A stretch of DNA of 64,000 nucleotides, taken from NCBI GenBank assembly GCA_938083445.1, contig CALKCP010000019.1, positions 101,148 through 165,147 of the forward strand, given 5' to 3'. The position numbers were made by a program, and so were the translations under genes. The notes under the pieces were generated by a model, which made no database searches, was not told the origin of the DNA, and saw nothing but the letters and a program-made list of their open reading frames with translations. Shown here piece by piece: positions 47,777 to 57,114 of the stretch. This stretch comes from an uncultured Ulvibacter sp. GTDB lineage: Bacteria > Bacteroidota > Bacteroidia > Flavobacteriales > Flavobacteriaceae. The first letter of the stretch is position 1. Each line of letters opens with the position of its first letter.

Positions 47777-49099
47777 TTATTGGTAGGCGTCCTTGATGAA
47801 CTTTTCATAGGTAATTTCCTTAGTCTTCAACTTTGCATTTTCCTTAAAATATTGAAGCAATTTGGTTGTATTTAACTGCTCACTAAGACGTTTTACTTCT
47901 TCTTGGTTGCCTAAAACACGCGCCACAATACCGTCTATTTCTTCTTCTGAAGGATCTAATTGACCAAACTGCGCCATTTGCCCCTTAATCATTCCCCTAC
48001 TATGCTCTTTTAGCTCATCGAAAGAAACTTGAAGATTGTTTTCTGCTCTTAGCTTCCCTTCAATTAACTGATAACGCAATCCTTTTTCACTTTTAACATA
48101 TTCTGCTTTGGCTTCTTCTTCCGTCATTGGCGATTCTCCTGATGTTTGAATCCATCGCTGTAGAAAGGCACCTGGCAAATCAAATTTTGTATTATCAATT
48201 AAGGATTCAACAACATCATTCAAAAGTTTTTGATCGCTTTGTTGTTCAAATTGTCTTTCAGCGTCCTCCTTAATTTTTGTCTTTAATTCTTTTTCAGAAG
48301 TTACGACACCTTCGCCAAAAAGCTTATCGAAAAGCTCTTGGTTTAAATCTGCCATTTCACGTGTATTCACCTCATCAATTTTCAAAGAAACTTCAATATC
48401 CAATCCATGAGCCTCCTCGTGAGCTACTCCAAGGTGTTTTTCATTGTCGTGATCCTCTTTAAACATGCCTTTGGTTTTCAAAGTCACTACATCACCCACT
48501 TTAGCACCCACCAAAGCCGAAAGTTGTTTCTTTCCTTTTATGATGTCTGTACCAAATGTTGCTTTCTTGTCTACAATCTCTTTTTCAGTGGCATTAAAAG
48601 TTCCTGTAATCTCGTCTTCTTTTTCTACCTCCGTTTTTGAAGTTAATTTCCCGTATTGCTTCCGAATGGTTTTGATCTGATTCTTGAGCATTTTGTCATC
48701 TGCAACGATATTGTAATGCACGACAGACTTGCCTTTTACATCGACCTTGAACTTTGGCGAAAGACCTAATTCAAATTCAAAGGAAAAGTCTTCTGTTTCC
48801 CAATCAATCGCTGCCTCATTTTTTGGAAGTGGGTTGCCAAGGATGTCAAGTTTTTGTTCAGTTAAAAACGCATTTAAACTTTCTTGTAATAATTTATTTA
48901 CTTCCTCTACCAAAACAGATTTACCATACTGCTTTTGAACCATGCCCATCGGAACATGCCCTTTTCTAAAACCAGGTATATTCGCTGTTTTTCGATAATT
49001 ATTAAGTATTGAGCTTACTTTCTCTGAATAGTCTTCCTTCTTGATATCTACTGTAACGACAGCATTTAAACTATCAATGTCTTTTTTTGTTATATTCAT
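47777..49099 (-). CDS. tig: Trigger factor
   Basis: Ribosome-bound chaperone that meets nascent chains. 440 residues. The ribosome-binding signature IPGFRKGHVPMG is near residues 39-50. A central FKBP-like region shows GTDIIKGKKQLSALVGAKVGD. The helical C-terminal chaperone domain ends in a long alpha-helical segment. It heads the tig-clpP-clpX cluster and is separated from the next upstream gene by a perfect 26-bp hairpin. The ATG at 49099 matches the family N terminus (MNITKKDIDSLNAVVTVDI). Confidence 0.96.
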   Translation of the reverse strand: MNITKKDIDSLNAVVTVDIKKEDYSEKVSSILNNYRKTANIPGFRKGHVPMGMVQKQYGKSVLVEEVNKLLQESLNAFLTEQKLDILGNPLPKNEAAIDWETEDFSFEFELGLSPKFKVDVKGKSVVHYNIVADDKMLKNQIKTIRKQYGKLTSKTEVEKEDEITGTFNATEKEIVDKKATFGTDIIKGKKQLSALVGAKVGDVVTLKTKGMFKEDHDNEKHLGVAHEEAHGLDIEVSLKIDEVNTREMADLNQELFDKLFGEGVVTSEKELKTKIKEDAERQFEQQSDQKLLNDVVESLIDNTKFDLPGAFLQRWIQTSGESPMTEEEAKAEYVKSEKGLRYQLIEGKLRAENNLQVSFDELKEHSRGMIKGQMAQFGQLDPSEEEIDGIVARVLGNQEEVKRLSEQLNTTKLLQYFKENAKLKTKEITYEKFIKDAYQ

Positions 49100-49381
49100 T
49101 TTTCTGAAAAATTTTCATTGTCAAAATTGGGTTGCAAAAATATGCTTTTTTAAGCTACTCGACAAACATTAATACACCGTAATTCAGGTATTTATTTGTC
49201 CTCTTTTAGAATTGGGAGCAACACAGATTGCAGAAAAGACACCGCAAGCTCGAATCGAAAGCCCCCCAAATAATTTGCGCAATAAACCCTACTGCTTGAG
49301 ACCTTGGCGCAAAAAGGCATCGATATTGGCACTGCAAACGAATACAAGAACATAAGAAGCAGGAGATTCGAGCAATCAATT
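49100..49381. other. Intergenic stretch upstream of tig
   Basis: The 351-base gap between tig (start 49099) and the SGNH lipoprotein (stop 49451) holds the tig promoter region and, at 49382-49437, a strong hairpin listed separately. Apart from these I see no gene, repeat or RNA structure in it; a plus-strand ORF from 49304 runs antisense into the SGNH gene and is dismissed. Confidence 0.6.
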
Positions 49382-49437
49382 TTCAGTATAAAAAAATCGT
49401 CTTTTAGTTTGCTAAAAGACGATTTTTTTATACTGAA
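49382..49437 (-). terminator. Perfect 26-bp inverted repeat terminator
   Basis: Arms 49382-49407 and 49412-49437 are perfectly complementary with a 4-base loop and contain seven-base A and T runs. It sits 13 bases after the stop of the minus-strand SGNH lipoprotein gene, so it is read as its terminator, and it also insulates tig. Symmetry would allow function on both strands. Confidence 0.85.
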
Positions 49438-49450
49438 TTACTTAGGTTCC

Positions 49451-50989
49451 TTATCCACCATTGTTTGTAACTTGAACGGTACCATAATCACCGATAGCTA
49501 CTTTAGGAATGGTTGCATCATATTTACTATTGATTGCATCAATAACAGAATTTGCAATATACGCATACCCTCTAGGCGAACCATGAACACCGTCTAAGGA
49601 AAAAGCCCCTCCTGTTACAAACGCAGCAGTTAGAACACCTCCATCGTATGGAACCCCTATAGAGGAAATTACATCAAATGCTGAATTTGAATCCCAAATT
49701 GCCAAATCATTAGCAGATGCCAAGGCATTAATTGTGACATTATAAGCAGCAGTAGCCGTAGCAATTTTTGATTGCTCACTGGATGTTAATATATATTCAT
49801 TACTTACCGGGATCGACACCCCTACAACCAATTGAGGATTACTTGGGTCTGGTGTACTTCCAAGAACTGAAGCAGCTGTGAGCAGCGTTAAATCGCCAGA
49901 ATTCGCCTGACGTAATTGACCTAATAAACCAGCTGTTGCAGGTGGCAGATTAAAAGGTTGCCCTTGTAGTATTCCACTCATATCTGTTAAATCATTGTCG
50001 GTAATTATAGGGTAATTTTGTCCAGCCGAAAAACTAACTATTCGTGAATCAGCTTCTTCTGGTGTAATAATCCCTAGACCAGCGAGCCCAGGTAAAATTT
50101 GGGTATTGTATGCTGCAAACTGAGCATTCACCGCGCTAGCAGTCGCAGCATCCAAAGGGATAGCTGGACCAGGTACGGTCGTGAAGTATGGTATAGAACT
50201 CACATCTGGGATGTTAATTAAAACGCCCTTGGCGCCACCTGCAACTAAAGCAGCTACTTGAGCGCTATAAACTGCTCCAAATACGTTTGGGTCTGTGATA
50301 TCATTTGAGCCATAAGTAGACAGGTCTAAATTCCCTGTTTGATCAACTCCCGAACCTCCTGACGTTGCGTAACTTAGCACATCGTTGTTTCCAATCCATA
50401 AACTGAAAAATGTTGCATCAAGAGACAATGCATCTTCTAGAACAGTTGAACTAGCACTCGTTGCTATTCTTGCGTAATAAGGGTTCGCTGCGCCAGAAAG
50501 AATGCCAGCCGCATTACCATAACCAGGAGCACTCAAGTGAAAACTTTTTGCTCCGACAACTCCCATATTATTATAAGGTCCTGGCGCACTTGTTAGAACA
50601 TCTGTCGTGGGCGTCCCTTCCAAGCGAACCGGGCCTGGATTTCCATTGGCGTCAACTCCCAATACGAATCTATTTGAAGTAATTTGAACTCCTCCAAGTA
50701 GCAAGCCTCCGATATTATCACTCATTAATGGTTGGGTAAATTCACCGCCACCTACCAAAGCAAATTGCCCTGCCATGATATTAGGATACGAGTTATTCTG
50801 ACCTGTAATGTATAATCCTCCATCAGCATATCCAGATGTTAATGAATTACCTAATGCTACATAGTTAGAAAAGTTGGCAGTACCACTAGAATAAAATCCT
50901 TCATCCGTTACAGCATTCTCAAAATCGGCCTCACAGCTTACGAAACCGACAGCTGCTATTGCTATTAATATTTTTATATAATTTTTCAT
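49451..50989 (-). CDS. SGNH/GDSL-like outer-membrane lipoprotein
   Basis: A 512-residue lipoprotein (leader ends in GFVSC). SGNH motifs are NYVALGNSLTSGYADGG (nucleophile Ser block), SLWIGNNDVLSYA (GNND, block III) and LDGVHGSPRGYAYIAN (Asp-x-x-His near the C terminus). The residues between form a long insertion. In Bacteroidota this protein usually precedes or follows a FadL/OMPP1 channel, as here: the porin starts upstream with 12 bases between them. Lipid or ester handling at the outer membrane is plausible; the substrate is unknown. Confidence 0.83.
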   Translation of the reverse strand: MKNYIKILIAIAAVGFVSCEADFENAVTDEGFYSSGTANFSNYVALGNSLTSGYADGGLYITGQNNSYPNIMAGQFALVGGGEFTQPLMSDNIGGLLLGGVQITSNRFVLGVDANGNPGPVRLEGTPTTDVLTSAPGPYNNMGVVGAKSFHLSAPGYGNAAGILSGAANPYYARIATSASSTVLEDALSLDATFFSLWIGNNDVLSYATSGGSGVDQTGNLDLSTYGSNDITDPNVFGAVYSAQVAALVAGGAKGVLINIPDVSSIPYFTTVPGPAIPLDAATASAVNAQFAAYNTQILPGLAGLGIITPEEADSRIVSFSAGQNYPIITDNDLTDMSGILQGQPFNLPPATAGLLGQLRQANSGDLTLLTAASVLGSTPDPSNPQLVVGVSIPVSNEYILTSSEQSKIATATAAYNVTINALASANDLAIWDSNSAFDVISSIGVPYDGGVLTAAFVTGGAFSLDGVHGSPRGYAYIANSVIDAINSKYDATIPKVAIGDYGTVQVTNNGG

Positions 50990-51001
50990 TTGTTTGTTTT
51001 T

Positions 51002-52255
51002 TTACATTTTGTAAGTAATCCCTAAGCCAGGTATAAAGGCATTAGATTTATATTTTCCTGCAAATGGCACCGATTGACCATTTTCGTAATAGGCATCATA
51101 CGATTCGTTGACCTCTTTAAAGTGCAAGTACAGAAAGGATGCGTCAATTTCAAAACGTTGCCCAACGTTGAACGTAAAACCAGCGGTATATCCACTACTA
51201 TCATTACGAGGTGTTTCGGGAGAAAATAAACCTGATTGAACAGGAGACTCATCGAAATAATAACCTGTTCTTAAAGTAAACATTTCTGTTGCATCGTATT
51301 GCAATCCAAAACGATATGTGGCAGATGTATTATAATTACGAGAGTTCACCGAGTCTGGTACATTTGGATCTGCAAAATCAATATCCAATGACTCATAAAC
51401 ATCCCAGTAAGTGTTGTTAAAATCAAAAGCAAATAACCATTTATCGCAGAATTCATAAGACAATCCCACTGTCCATTCTGCAGGCAAAGGCAAGTCTGCA
51501 TTAAAAGTCGTTGCACTCGGGAATGGTGTTAAAGGCGAATTAGGAACATTCTCAAATGTCGCGTCACCATCTCTAGCTTCCATGATTATTTCGGAACGAT
51601 AAGTAGTTCCAACTCTTAACTGTTCTGTTATGTTAAACATAGCACTAAGAGTCCAACCAGTAGCGCTCACACTTGGAGCATCTAAAGTTACTTCAGAACG
51701 ATTGCCTTCTAAGTCGGTAAGCGTTCTATTCAAATTTCTATTAAACCCTACAGAACCATTTACAAAAATAAAACCTCCTCCAAAACTAAAGTTTTCATTT
51801 ACTTTAACAGATACGGTAGGTTGTATGTAAATTGCTTGTAAATCAATATTATTAACAAGATGAGATCCTGCCCAATCGTCTTCATAAGATACACCACTTC
51901 CAAATGGAGTATAAACACCAACCCCTAATGCCAGCCAATCAGTGGCTTTATAAGAAGCATATAAATAGAGTGGCGTTCCAGTCGCACTGTTGGTCATTGC
52001 AGATGCACCCGTAGACTCATTTTGATAAGAGACATTAGAAAACACGCCGCTTACTCCGACAGAAATATTTAATTTGTTTTCTAGGTATACCAATCCTGCG
52101 GGATTAAAAAACACGAGCTCACTACTGTTAACAACAGCAACACCTGCGTGCCCCATGGCCAAGGACTTTTGTCCCTGCAAGGCTACACGATAACCTCCTG
52201 CGTAGCTCACTGCTGTAATTAGGGAAATCACAGCTAGAAGTTTAATTTTCTTCAT
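51002..52255 (-). CDS. OmpP1/FadL-family outer-membrane channel
   Basis: A 417-residue beta-barrel with signal peptide (ends near SYAGG). The N-terminal hatch has LAMGHAGVAVVNSSELVFFNPAGL, the NPA(G) motif of FadL proteins. Alternating strands follow, and the C terminus is AFIPGLGITYKM. FadL homologues move hydrophobic compounds such as fatty acids across the outer membrane. It is cotranscribed with the SGNH lipoprotein, which could release the transported acid, but this link is inference. Confidence 0.9.
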   Translation of the reverse strand: MKKIKLLAVISLITAVSYAGGYRVALQGQKSLAMGHAGVAVVNSSELVFFNPAGLVYLENKLNISVGVSGVFSNVSYQNESTGASAMTNSATGTPLYLYASYKATDWLALGVGVYTPFGSGVSYEDDWAGSHLVNNIDLQAIYIQPTVSVKVNENFSFGGGFIFVNGSVGFNRNLNRTLTDLEGNRSEVTLDAPSVSATGWTLSAMFNITEQLRVGTTYRSEIIMEARDGDATFENVPNSPLTPFPSATTFNADLPLPAEWTVGLSYEFCDKWLFAFDFNNTYWDVYESLDIDFADPNVPDSVNSRNYNTSATYRFGLQYDATEMFTLRTGYYFDESPVQSGLFSPETPRNDSSGYTAGFTFNVGQRFEIDASFLYLHFKEVNESYDAYYENGQSVPFAGKYKSNAFIPGLGITYKM

Positions 52256-52457
52256 AATACATTAAATTAGATTATTAGGTTGTTAAATTATGTAATTCTG
52301 CAAAAATACGCATTATTGTTGATAAATAAACAGATTATTACTCATTCACACTAAAAATGGGTGATTCGATAGGTATAATGCATACTAAAACCGACTTAGG
52401 CAAGGAAGGTGGAACGCCAATTAAGATTTGATGGAAAAAAGTAAAGAGATTTGTTAT

Positions 52458-53237
52458 TTACAAGAACGCTAAGACATATTTTAAAAAATCGTTGGGGTTT
52501 TCGGCATGAAGCCAATGCCCTGCATTTGAAACATTTTGAATGGTAGCCATTGGGAAATGTGTTTTTATCAAAACCTCGTCAGCATCCTGTATGTAGTCTG
52601 AATTTGACCCTCTTAAAAAAAGTGTGGGTTTGTTAAAACAAGTTGCTTCCGGCAAGGCCTCACCAACCTCGGCTACTTTGTCGATTAACACCTTCAGGTT
52701 TACCCGCAATCCAAGTTCGCCTTTTTGAACCCAGTAAACATTTTTCAAAAGAAAAAGCCGGGTTCCAACTTCTTTAATATGTGTTGAAAGAACTTCTTCC
52801 GCAGCCTTTCTTGTCTTTATTTCTTTAAAATTCAAAAGAGACAGGGCTTTTAAAATATCCTGATGGTGCTGTGGATAGAATTTTGGCCCAATATCAGCTA
52901 CTACTAATTTCCTAACGAGGCCGGGAAACTGAACCGCAAACAACATGGCTGCTTTCCCTCCCATTGAGTGTCCTAATAAGATGATTTTTTCAAGATTATG
53001 ATCGTCACAATACCTCTTTAAATCATCAACGAGCAATTGATAGCTAAAACCGTCACTGTGAAAACTACGGCCATGATTTCTTTGATCAACCAAATGAACG
53101 CAATATCCATTCGCGGCAATTGTATTCCCTAAAGTCTTCCAATTATCCCCAGAACCTAGAAATCCATGTAGTATAACCAAGGGTATTTTGTCACCAATAA
53201 TACGAGAATGTAACGCTGGGTTAGGCAAGTTTTTCAC
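52458..53237 (-). CDS. Alpha/beta-hydrolase (YbfF-like esterase)
   Basis: A 259-residue cytoplasmic alpha/beta-hydrolase. ILHGFLGSGDNW is the oxyanion-hole region, the nucleophile elbow is GHSMGG with Ser at about 91, and NAGHWLHAENP carries the catalytic His. DQRNHGRS matches the YbfF/acyl-CoA-thioesterase-like group. Its start overlaps the end of pdxJ by 17 bases, so they are translationally coupled, although no shared pathway is known to me. Exact substrate unknown. Confidence 0.88.
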   Translation of the reverse strand: MKNLPNPALHSRIIGDKIPLVILHGFLGSGDNWKTLGNTIAANGYCVHLVDQRNHGRSFHSDGFSYQLLVDDLKRYCDDHNLEKIILLGHSMGGKAAMLFAVQFPGLVRKLVVADIGPKFYPQHHQDILKALSLLNFKEIKTRKAAEEVLSTHIKEVGTRLFLLKNVYWVQKGELGLRVNLKVLIDKVAEVGEALPEATCFNKPTLFLRGSNSDYIQDADEVLIKTHFPMATIQNVSNAGHWLHAENPNDFLKYVLAFL

Positions 53238-53934
53238 GATATTTCTTAATTACACTTTCTAGACCGTCGTATAAGGATTCTGAAATAAGGGCATGCCCAA
53301 TTGACACTTCCAATAAACCAGGAACATTTTCTTTGAAAAACTTTATATTTTCTAATGACAAATCGTGTCCTGCATTAATTCCGAGTTTCATCGTATTTGC
53401 CAAAACGGCACATTGGGTGTATCGTTCAACGGCCTTTTTGTTGCCCAGAGCATATTGATCTGCATATGCTTCTGTATACAATTCAATTCTATCTGTACCT
53501 ATCAATGCTGCTCCTTCGATCATTTTCAGCGATGGATCGACAAAGATTGAGGTACGTATTCCATTTCGTTTACACTCCGTAATAATTTCTGTCAAATAAT
53601 TTTTATGCTTTATGGTATCCCAGCCGGCATTTGATGTTATCGCATTGACTGCATCAGGAACCAATGTAACTTGGGTTGGTTTTAAATCGAGAACTAAATC
53701 CATAAATGCATCCTGAGGGTTTCCTTCAATATTATATTCGGTAGGCACAATTGGTTTCAAGTCATAGGCATCTTGATACCTAATATGCCGCTCATCTGGT
53801 CTTGGATGAATTGTAATTCCTTGCCCTCCAAATTTCTGAATATCAATAGCAGCTTGAACCAAATTTGGCGTGTTTCCGCCTCTAGCATTGCGTATTGTTG
53901 CAATTTTGTTAATGTTCACACTTAGATTCGTCAT
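53221..53934 (-). CDS. pdxJ: Pyridoxine 5'-phosphate synthase
   Basis: Condenses 1-deoxyxylulose-5-phosphate with 3-amino-2-oxopropyl phosphate in vitamin B6 synthesis (DXP-dependent route). 237 residues. Family motifs are VNINKIATIRNARGG, TIHPRPDERHIRYQDAYDL (with the catalytic His and the Arg pair), GINAGHDLS and SIGHALISESLYDG. Active-site residues appear intact. It is first in a two-gene minus-strand unit with the alpha/beta-hydrolase and is divergent from the CBS-nadK cluster. Confidence 0.97.
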   Translation of the reverse strand: MTNLSVNINKIATIRNARGGNTPNLVQAAIDIQKFGGQGITIHPRPDERHIRYQDAYDLKPIVPTEYNIEGNPQDAFMDLVLDLKPTQVTLVPDAVNAITSNAGWDTIKHKNYLTEIITECKRNGIRTSIFVDPSLKMIEGAALIGTDRIELYTEAYADQYALGNKKAVERYTQCAVLANTMKLGINAGHDLSLENIKFFKENVPGLLEVSIGHALISESLYDGLESVIKKYREKLA

Positions 53935-54020
53935 CGTTTTCTTTTAGAAAGCACAAAAATACAAAGCTTCGGCGCAGTTTTAAATCTTTATTTTAAGTAA
54001 TTTGCATTAAAATTGAGATT

Positions 54021-54677
54021 TTGAAAACCCAGCAATTAATTATTAACGATATTCAGGCTTTTGATATTTCATCTGAAATCAAAGAAGTCCAAATAGCATT
54101 TAATCAACTTAGCTACAGCCATGTCCCAGTAAAAAAGGAGGGGGTATACGTTGGTTGTATTTCTGAAACAGATGCGCATTGTTTTGAAAGCACTCAAGTG
54201 CTGCGAAGTTTTCAATATGCTTTAGAACCATTTTTTGTCCGCGACAACGCGAACTGGTTAGATATTTTAGAAGCATTTGCTTTGAACCAATGCAATATCA
54301 TGCCTGTTTTAAATGTTTCCAACAAATACTTGGGATATTACGAATTGAGCGATATTATGAACTTGTTTAACGACACACCGTTTTTAAATGAAGCGGGTGG
54401 AATTATTGTAGTAGAAAAAGGAATAAGGGAGTATTCTTTTAGTGAAATTTGTCAAATCGTCGAATCTAATGACGCCAAAGTTTTAGGGGTCTTTATTTCG
54501 AAAATGGGCGCAGAGACCATTCAAATTACTGTCAAAATTGGCCACACAGGTATGAATGCAATTGTACAAACTTTTCGGAGATATGACTATGATGTTATTT
54601 CACACCATGAAGAAGACATTTTTATAGATGGATTAAAACAACGTTCCGATTATTTGGATAAATACTTAAATATATAA
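54021..54677 (+). CDS. CBS-domain protein
   Basis: A 218-residue cytoplasmic protein with a pair of CBS motifs in the N-terminal 120 residues (FNQLSYSHVPVKKEGVYVGCISETDAH; ALNQCNIMPVLNVSNKYLGYYELSDI). The C-terminal part resembles an ACT-like region (AETIQITVKIGHTGMNAI). CBS pairs sense adenosine nucleotides. The start is TTG at 54021; no ATG lies upstream in frame within the short gap. It is 3 bases before nadK, a pairing conserved in Flavobacteria, and a nucleotide-sensing role linked to NAD kinase is possible but not shown. Confidence 0.85.
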   Translation: MKTQQLIINDIQAFDISSEIKEVQIAFNQLSYSHVPVKKEGVYVGCISETDAHCFESTQVLRSFQYALEPFFVRDNANWLDILEAFALNQCNIMPVLNVSNKYLGYYELSDIMNLFNDTPFLNEAGGIIVVEKGIREYSFSEICQIVESNDAKVLGVFISKMGAETIQITVKIGHTGMNAIVQTFRRYDYDVISHHEEDIFIDGLKQRSDYLDKYLNI

Positions 54678-54680
54678 GGC

Positions 54681-55565
54681 ATGAAAATAGGTATTTATGG
54701 ACAATTTTATCATGAAAATTCTGAATCATATATTCAGCTCATACTGGATGCGCTTCAAAATAATAAAGCTGAAATTGTTATTGAAAAAAACTTTCTTAAC
54801 ATCCTTAATGAACATCAGCATGTAACCACAAAATTTTCAGAGGTATCTTCTTTCACTAGCCTTGACTCTTCATACGATCTATTCTTTAGCATCGGAGGAG
54901 ATGGTACTATTTTAAAATCGATTACCTATGTAAAAGATTTAGGAATACCCATTGTTGGTATTAATACGGGGAGGTTGGGATTCTTAGCAACCATTCAAAA
55001 GGAAGAAATAACAAGCAGCATAAGTCAAATCTTAGCCAATAAATTTGTCATCTCTGAAAGAAGTTTGCTCTCTATAGAAACGACTCCACCGAATACAGAC
55101 TTATTGCACCTAAACTTTGCCCTAAACGAAATAGCAGTAAATCGAAAAAACACAACTTCTATGATAAAAGTAGAGACCATGGTAAATGACAAGTACCTTA
55201 CCTCGTATTGGTCTGACGGATTGATTGTTGCCACACCAACGGGGTCGACAGGGTATTCGCTGAGTTGTGGTGGTCCCGTTATAGACCCCAGCACAAATAG
55301 TATGGTATTAACGCCTATAGCCCCTCATAACCTGAATGCCCGCCCATTGGTTATCCCCGACAATAGCACTGTAACTTTAAAAGTAAGTGGTAGAGAGAAA
55401 ACATACCTTGTTTCAATGGATTCGCGCATTGCAACCGTAAATGCTGACACCACATTAATTATTAAAAAAGCACCATTCTCGATTAAATTGGTGCAATTGG
55501 AAGATGATAGCTTTATTAAAACACTTCGAAATAAACTTCTCTGGGGCGAGGATAAACGAAACTAA
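54681..55565 (+). CDS. nadK: NAD kinase
   Basis: Phosphorylates NAD to NADP in the cytoplasm. 294 residues, typical for the family. The nucleotide-binding GGDGT is at about 72-76, followed by NTGRLGFLAT, and ATPTGSTGYSLSCGGPVIDP forms the NAD-binding loop. All conserved blocks are intact. It belongs to the plus-strand core cluster that continues with DUF6089 and the envelope genes. Confidence 0.97.
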   Translation: MKIGIYGQFYHENSESYIQLILDALQNNKAEIVIEKNFLNILNEHQHVTTKFSEVSSFTSLDSSYDLFFSIGGDGTILKSITYVKDLGIPIVGINTGRLGFLATIQKEEITSSISQILANKFVISERSLLSIETTPPNTDLLHLNFALNEIAVNRKNTTSMIKVETMVNDKYLTSYWSDGLIVATPTGSTGYSLSCGGPVIDPSTNSMVLTPIAPHNLNARPLVIPDNSTVTLKVSGREKTYLVSMDSRIATVNADTTLIIKKAPFSIKLVQLEDDSFIKTLRNKLLWGEDKRN

Positions 55566-55662
55566 ACAATAAATCACCTTAATTTTTGTTAATCACCTGA
55601 GACAATTTTACTTATCTCATAGATAAGACAAGTTTATTTTTATATTTGCAGACTTTTAGTTT

Positions 55663-56364
55663 ATGAAGTATTTCACAAGCATCGTACTCATTATATGTAC
55701 CTCCTTCACAGGGCTTTCTCAAACCTATGAAGTAGGCGCTATTTTAGGGGGCGCAAATTTTATTGGAGATGTTGGAGAAACGACGTATTTATCTCCAAAT
55801 ACGATGGCTTTTGGAATACTTGGAAAATGGAATCGAAGCTCAAGGCATGCCTTTCGCTTTTCTGTCATTTCAGCCCAAATAAAAGGAGACGATCTAGACT
55901 CACATGAGACAAGAAGAAATGAAAGGGGATATCGCTTTGAAAACAATATAACCGAATTTTCTGCAGGTATAGAGTATGCTTTTTGGGACTTCAGTATGTA
56001 CGAGGCTCGACGCGTTTCTACACCTTATTTATTCACTGGCGTTAATTATTTTCTGTACGAGACTGCTTTTTTTCCTACTGGCACTCAAACATCGGTTAAA
56101 TATGATGGAGGCCGGTCTTTTTCTATCCCAATGGTTATAGGCTACAAGGCAATGGTTGCACCCCATTTTGTGATGGGGATAGAGATAGGTGCTCGATATA
56201 CTTTTATAGACGATCTAGACGGAAGTAATACGGTTTCGAACGACGATTATCAGAATAATGATTTGTATAAATTTGGCAATCTCAATAATAATGATTGGTA
56301 TATCTTCACAACTGTATTTATTAACTTTACATTTGGAAGAAAACCATGTTACTGTAATTTCTAA
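55663..56364 (+). CDS. DUF6089 outer-membrane protein
   Basis: A 233-residue predicted beta-barrel with a signal peptide ending near GLSQ. It begins TYEVGAILGGANFIGDVGET, the recognisable opening of DUF6089, and continues with alternating barrel-like strands such as FSAGIEYAFWDF and IGYKAMVAPHFVMGIEIGARY. Members occur directly before uppS and bamA in many Bacteroidota, as here, which suggests a role in envelope assembly or structure that has not been demonstrated. The gap to uppS is 6 bases. Confidence 0.85.
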   Translation: MKYFTSIVLIICTSFTGLSQTYEVGAILGGANFIGDVGETTYLSPNTMAFGILGKWNRSSRHAFRFSVISAQIKGDDLDSHETRRNERGYRFENNITEFSAGIEYAFWDFSMYEARRVSTPYLFTGVNYFLYETAFFPTGTQTSVKYDGGRSFSIPMVIGYKAMVAPHFVMGIEIGARYTFIDDLDGSNTVSNDDYQNNDLYKFGNLNNNDWYIFTTVFINFTFGRKPCYCNF

Positions 56365-56370
56365 AAAGCG

Positions 56371-57114
56371 ATGGCCCAGCAAGATCAATTAGACAAGAAA
56401 ACACTCCCAAAGCATTTGGCAATAATAATGGACGGAAATGGGCGCTGGGCCAAGCAGCAAGGTCTTTTAAGGGCTCTGGGGCATGAAAATGGAACCAAAT
56501 CGGTACGCGTAGTAGTAGAAGCCTGTGCCGAATTAAACATCCCTTTTTTAACACTATATGCCTTTTCTACGGAAAACTGGAATCGTCCTAAAAGAGAAGT
56601 AGAATTACTGATGAAGCTTTTAGTCTCATCTTTAAAAAAAGAGATTAAGACACTTCAAGACAACGAAATTAAACTAACAGCTATTGGCAACCTAGACACC
56701 TTGCCTAAGAAAGTATATAAAGAACTGCTCGAGGTTATTGACAAGACCAAAGACAACACTAATATGACACTGACCCTGGCCTTAAGTTATGGTTCAAGGG
56801 AAGAATTGGTAAAAACAGTTAAAGAGATTAGCCTTAAAGTTAAAAATAACCTAATTTCGCGCGATGCTATTGATGAATCGGTTATTAATAATCATCTTTA
56901 CACGAGAAATTTACCGGATGTAGATTTGTTAATACGCACCAGCGGAGAGCAGCGTATTAGTAATTTTTTACTTTGGCAATTAGCCTATGCCGAATTATAT
57001 TTTACGGATACACTTTGGCCGGATTTTACAAAGACTCACCTTTTTGAGGCTTTATTAAATTATCAAAATAGAGAAAGAAGATTTGGAAAAACCAGTGAAC
57101 AACTCAAACGATAA
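56371..57114 (+). CDS. uppS: Isoprenyl transferase (undecaprenyl diphosphate synthase)
   Basis: Makes the undecaprenyl diphosphate lipid carrier for peptidoglycan and polysaccharide synthesis. 247 residues. AIIMDGNGRWAKQQGLLRALGH contains the catalytic Asp at about 21 and the family signature. TLYAFSTENWNRPKREVELL and LIRTSGEQRISNFLLWQLAYAE complete the active site. It overlaps the start of bamA by about 30 bases. Confidence 0.97.
   Translation: MAQQDQLDKKTLPKHLAIIMDGNGRWAKQQGLLRALGHENGTKSVRVVVEACAELNIPFLTLYAFSTENWNRPKREVELLMKLLVSSLKKEIKTLQDNEIKLTAIGNLDTLPKKVYKELLEVIDKTKDNTNMTLTLALSYGSREELVKTVKEISLKVKNNLISRDAIDESVINNHLYTRNLPDVDLLIRTSGEQRISNFLLWQLAYAELYFTDTLWPDFTKTHLFEALLNYQNRERRFGKTSEQLKR

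Noticed and set aside
49304..49597. 97-codon plus-strand frame crossing the 26-bp inverted repeat
   Set aside because: It runs through a terminator hairpin and antisense into the SGNH lipoprotein gene; no recognisable protein.
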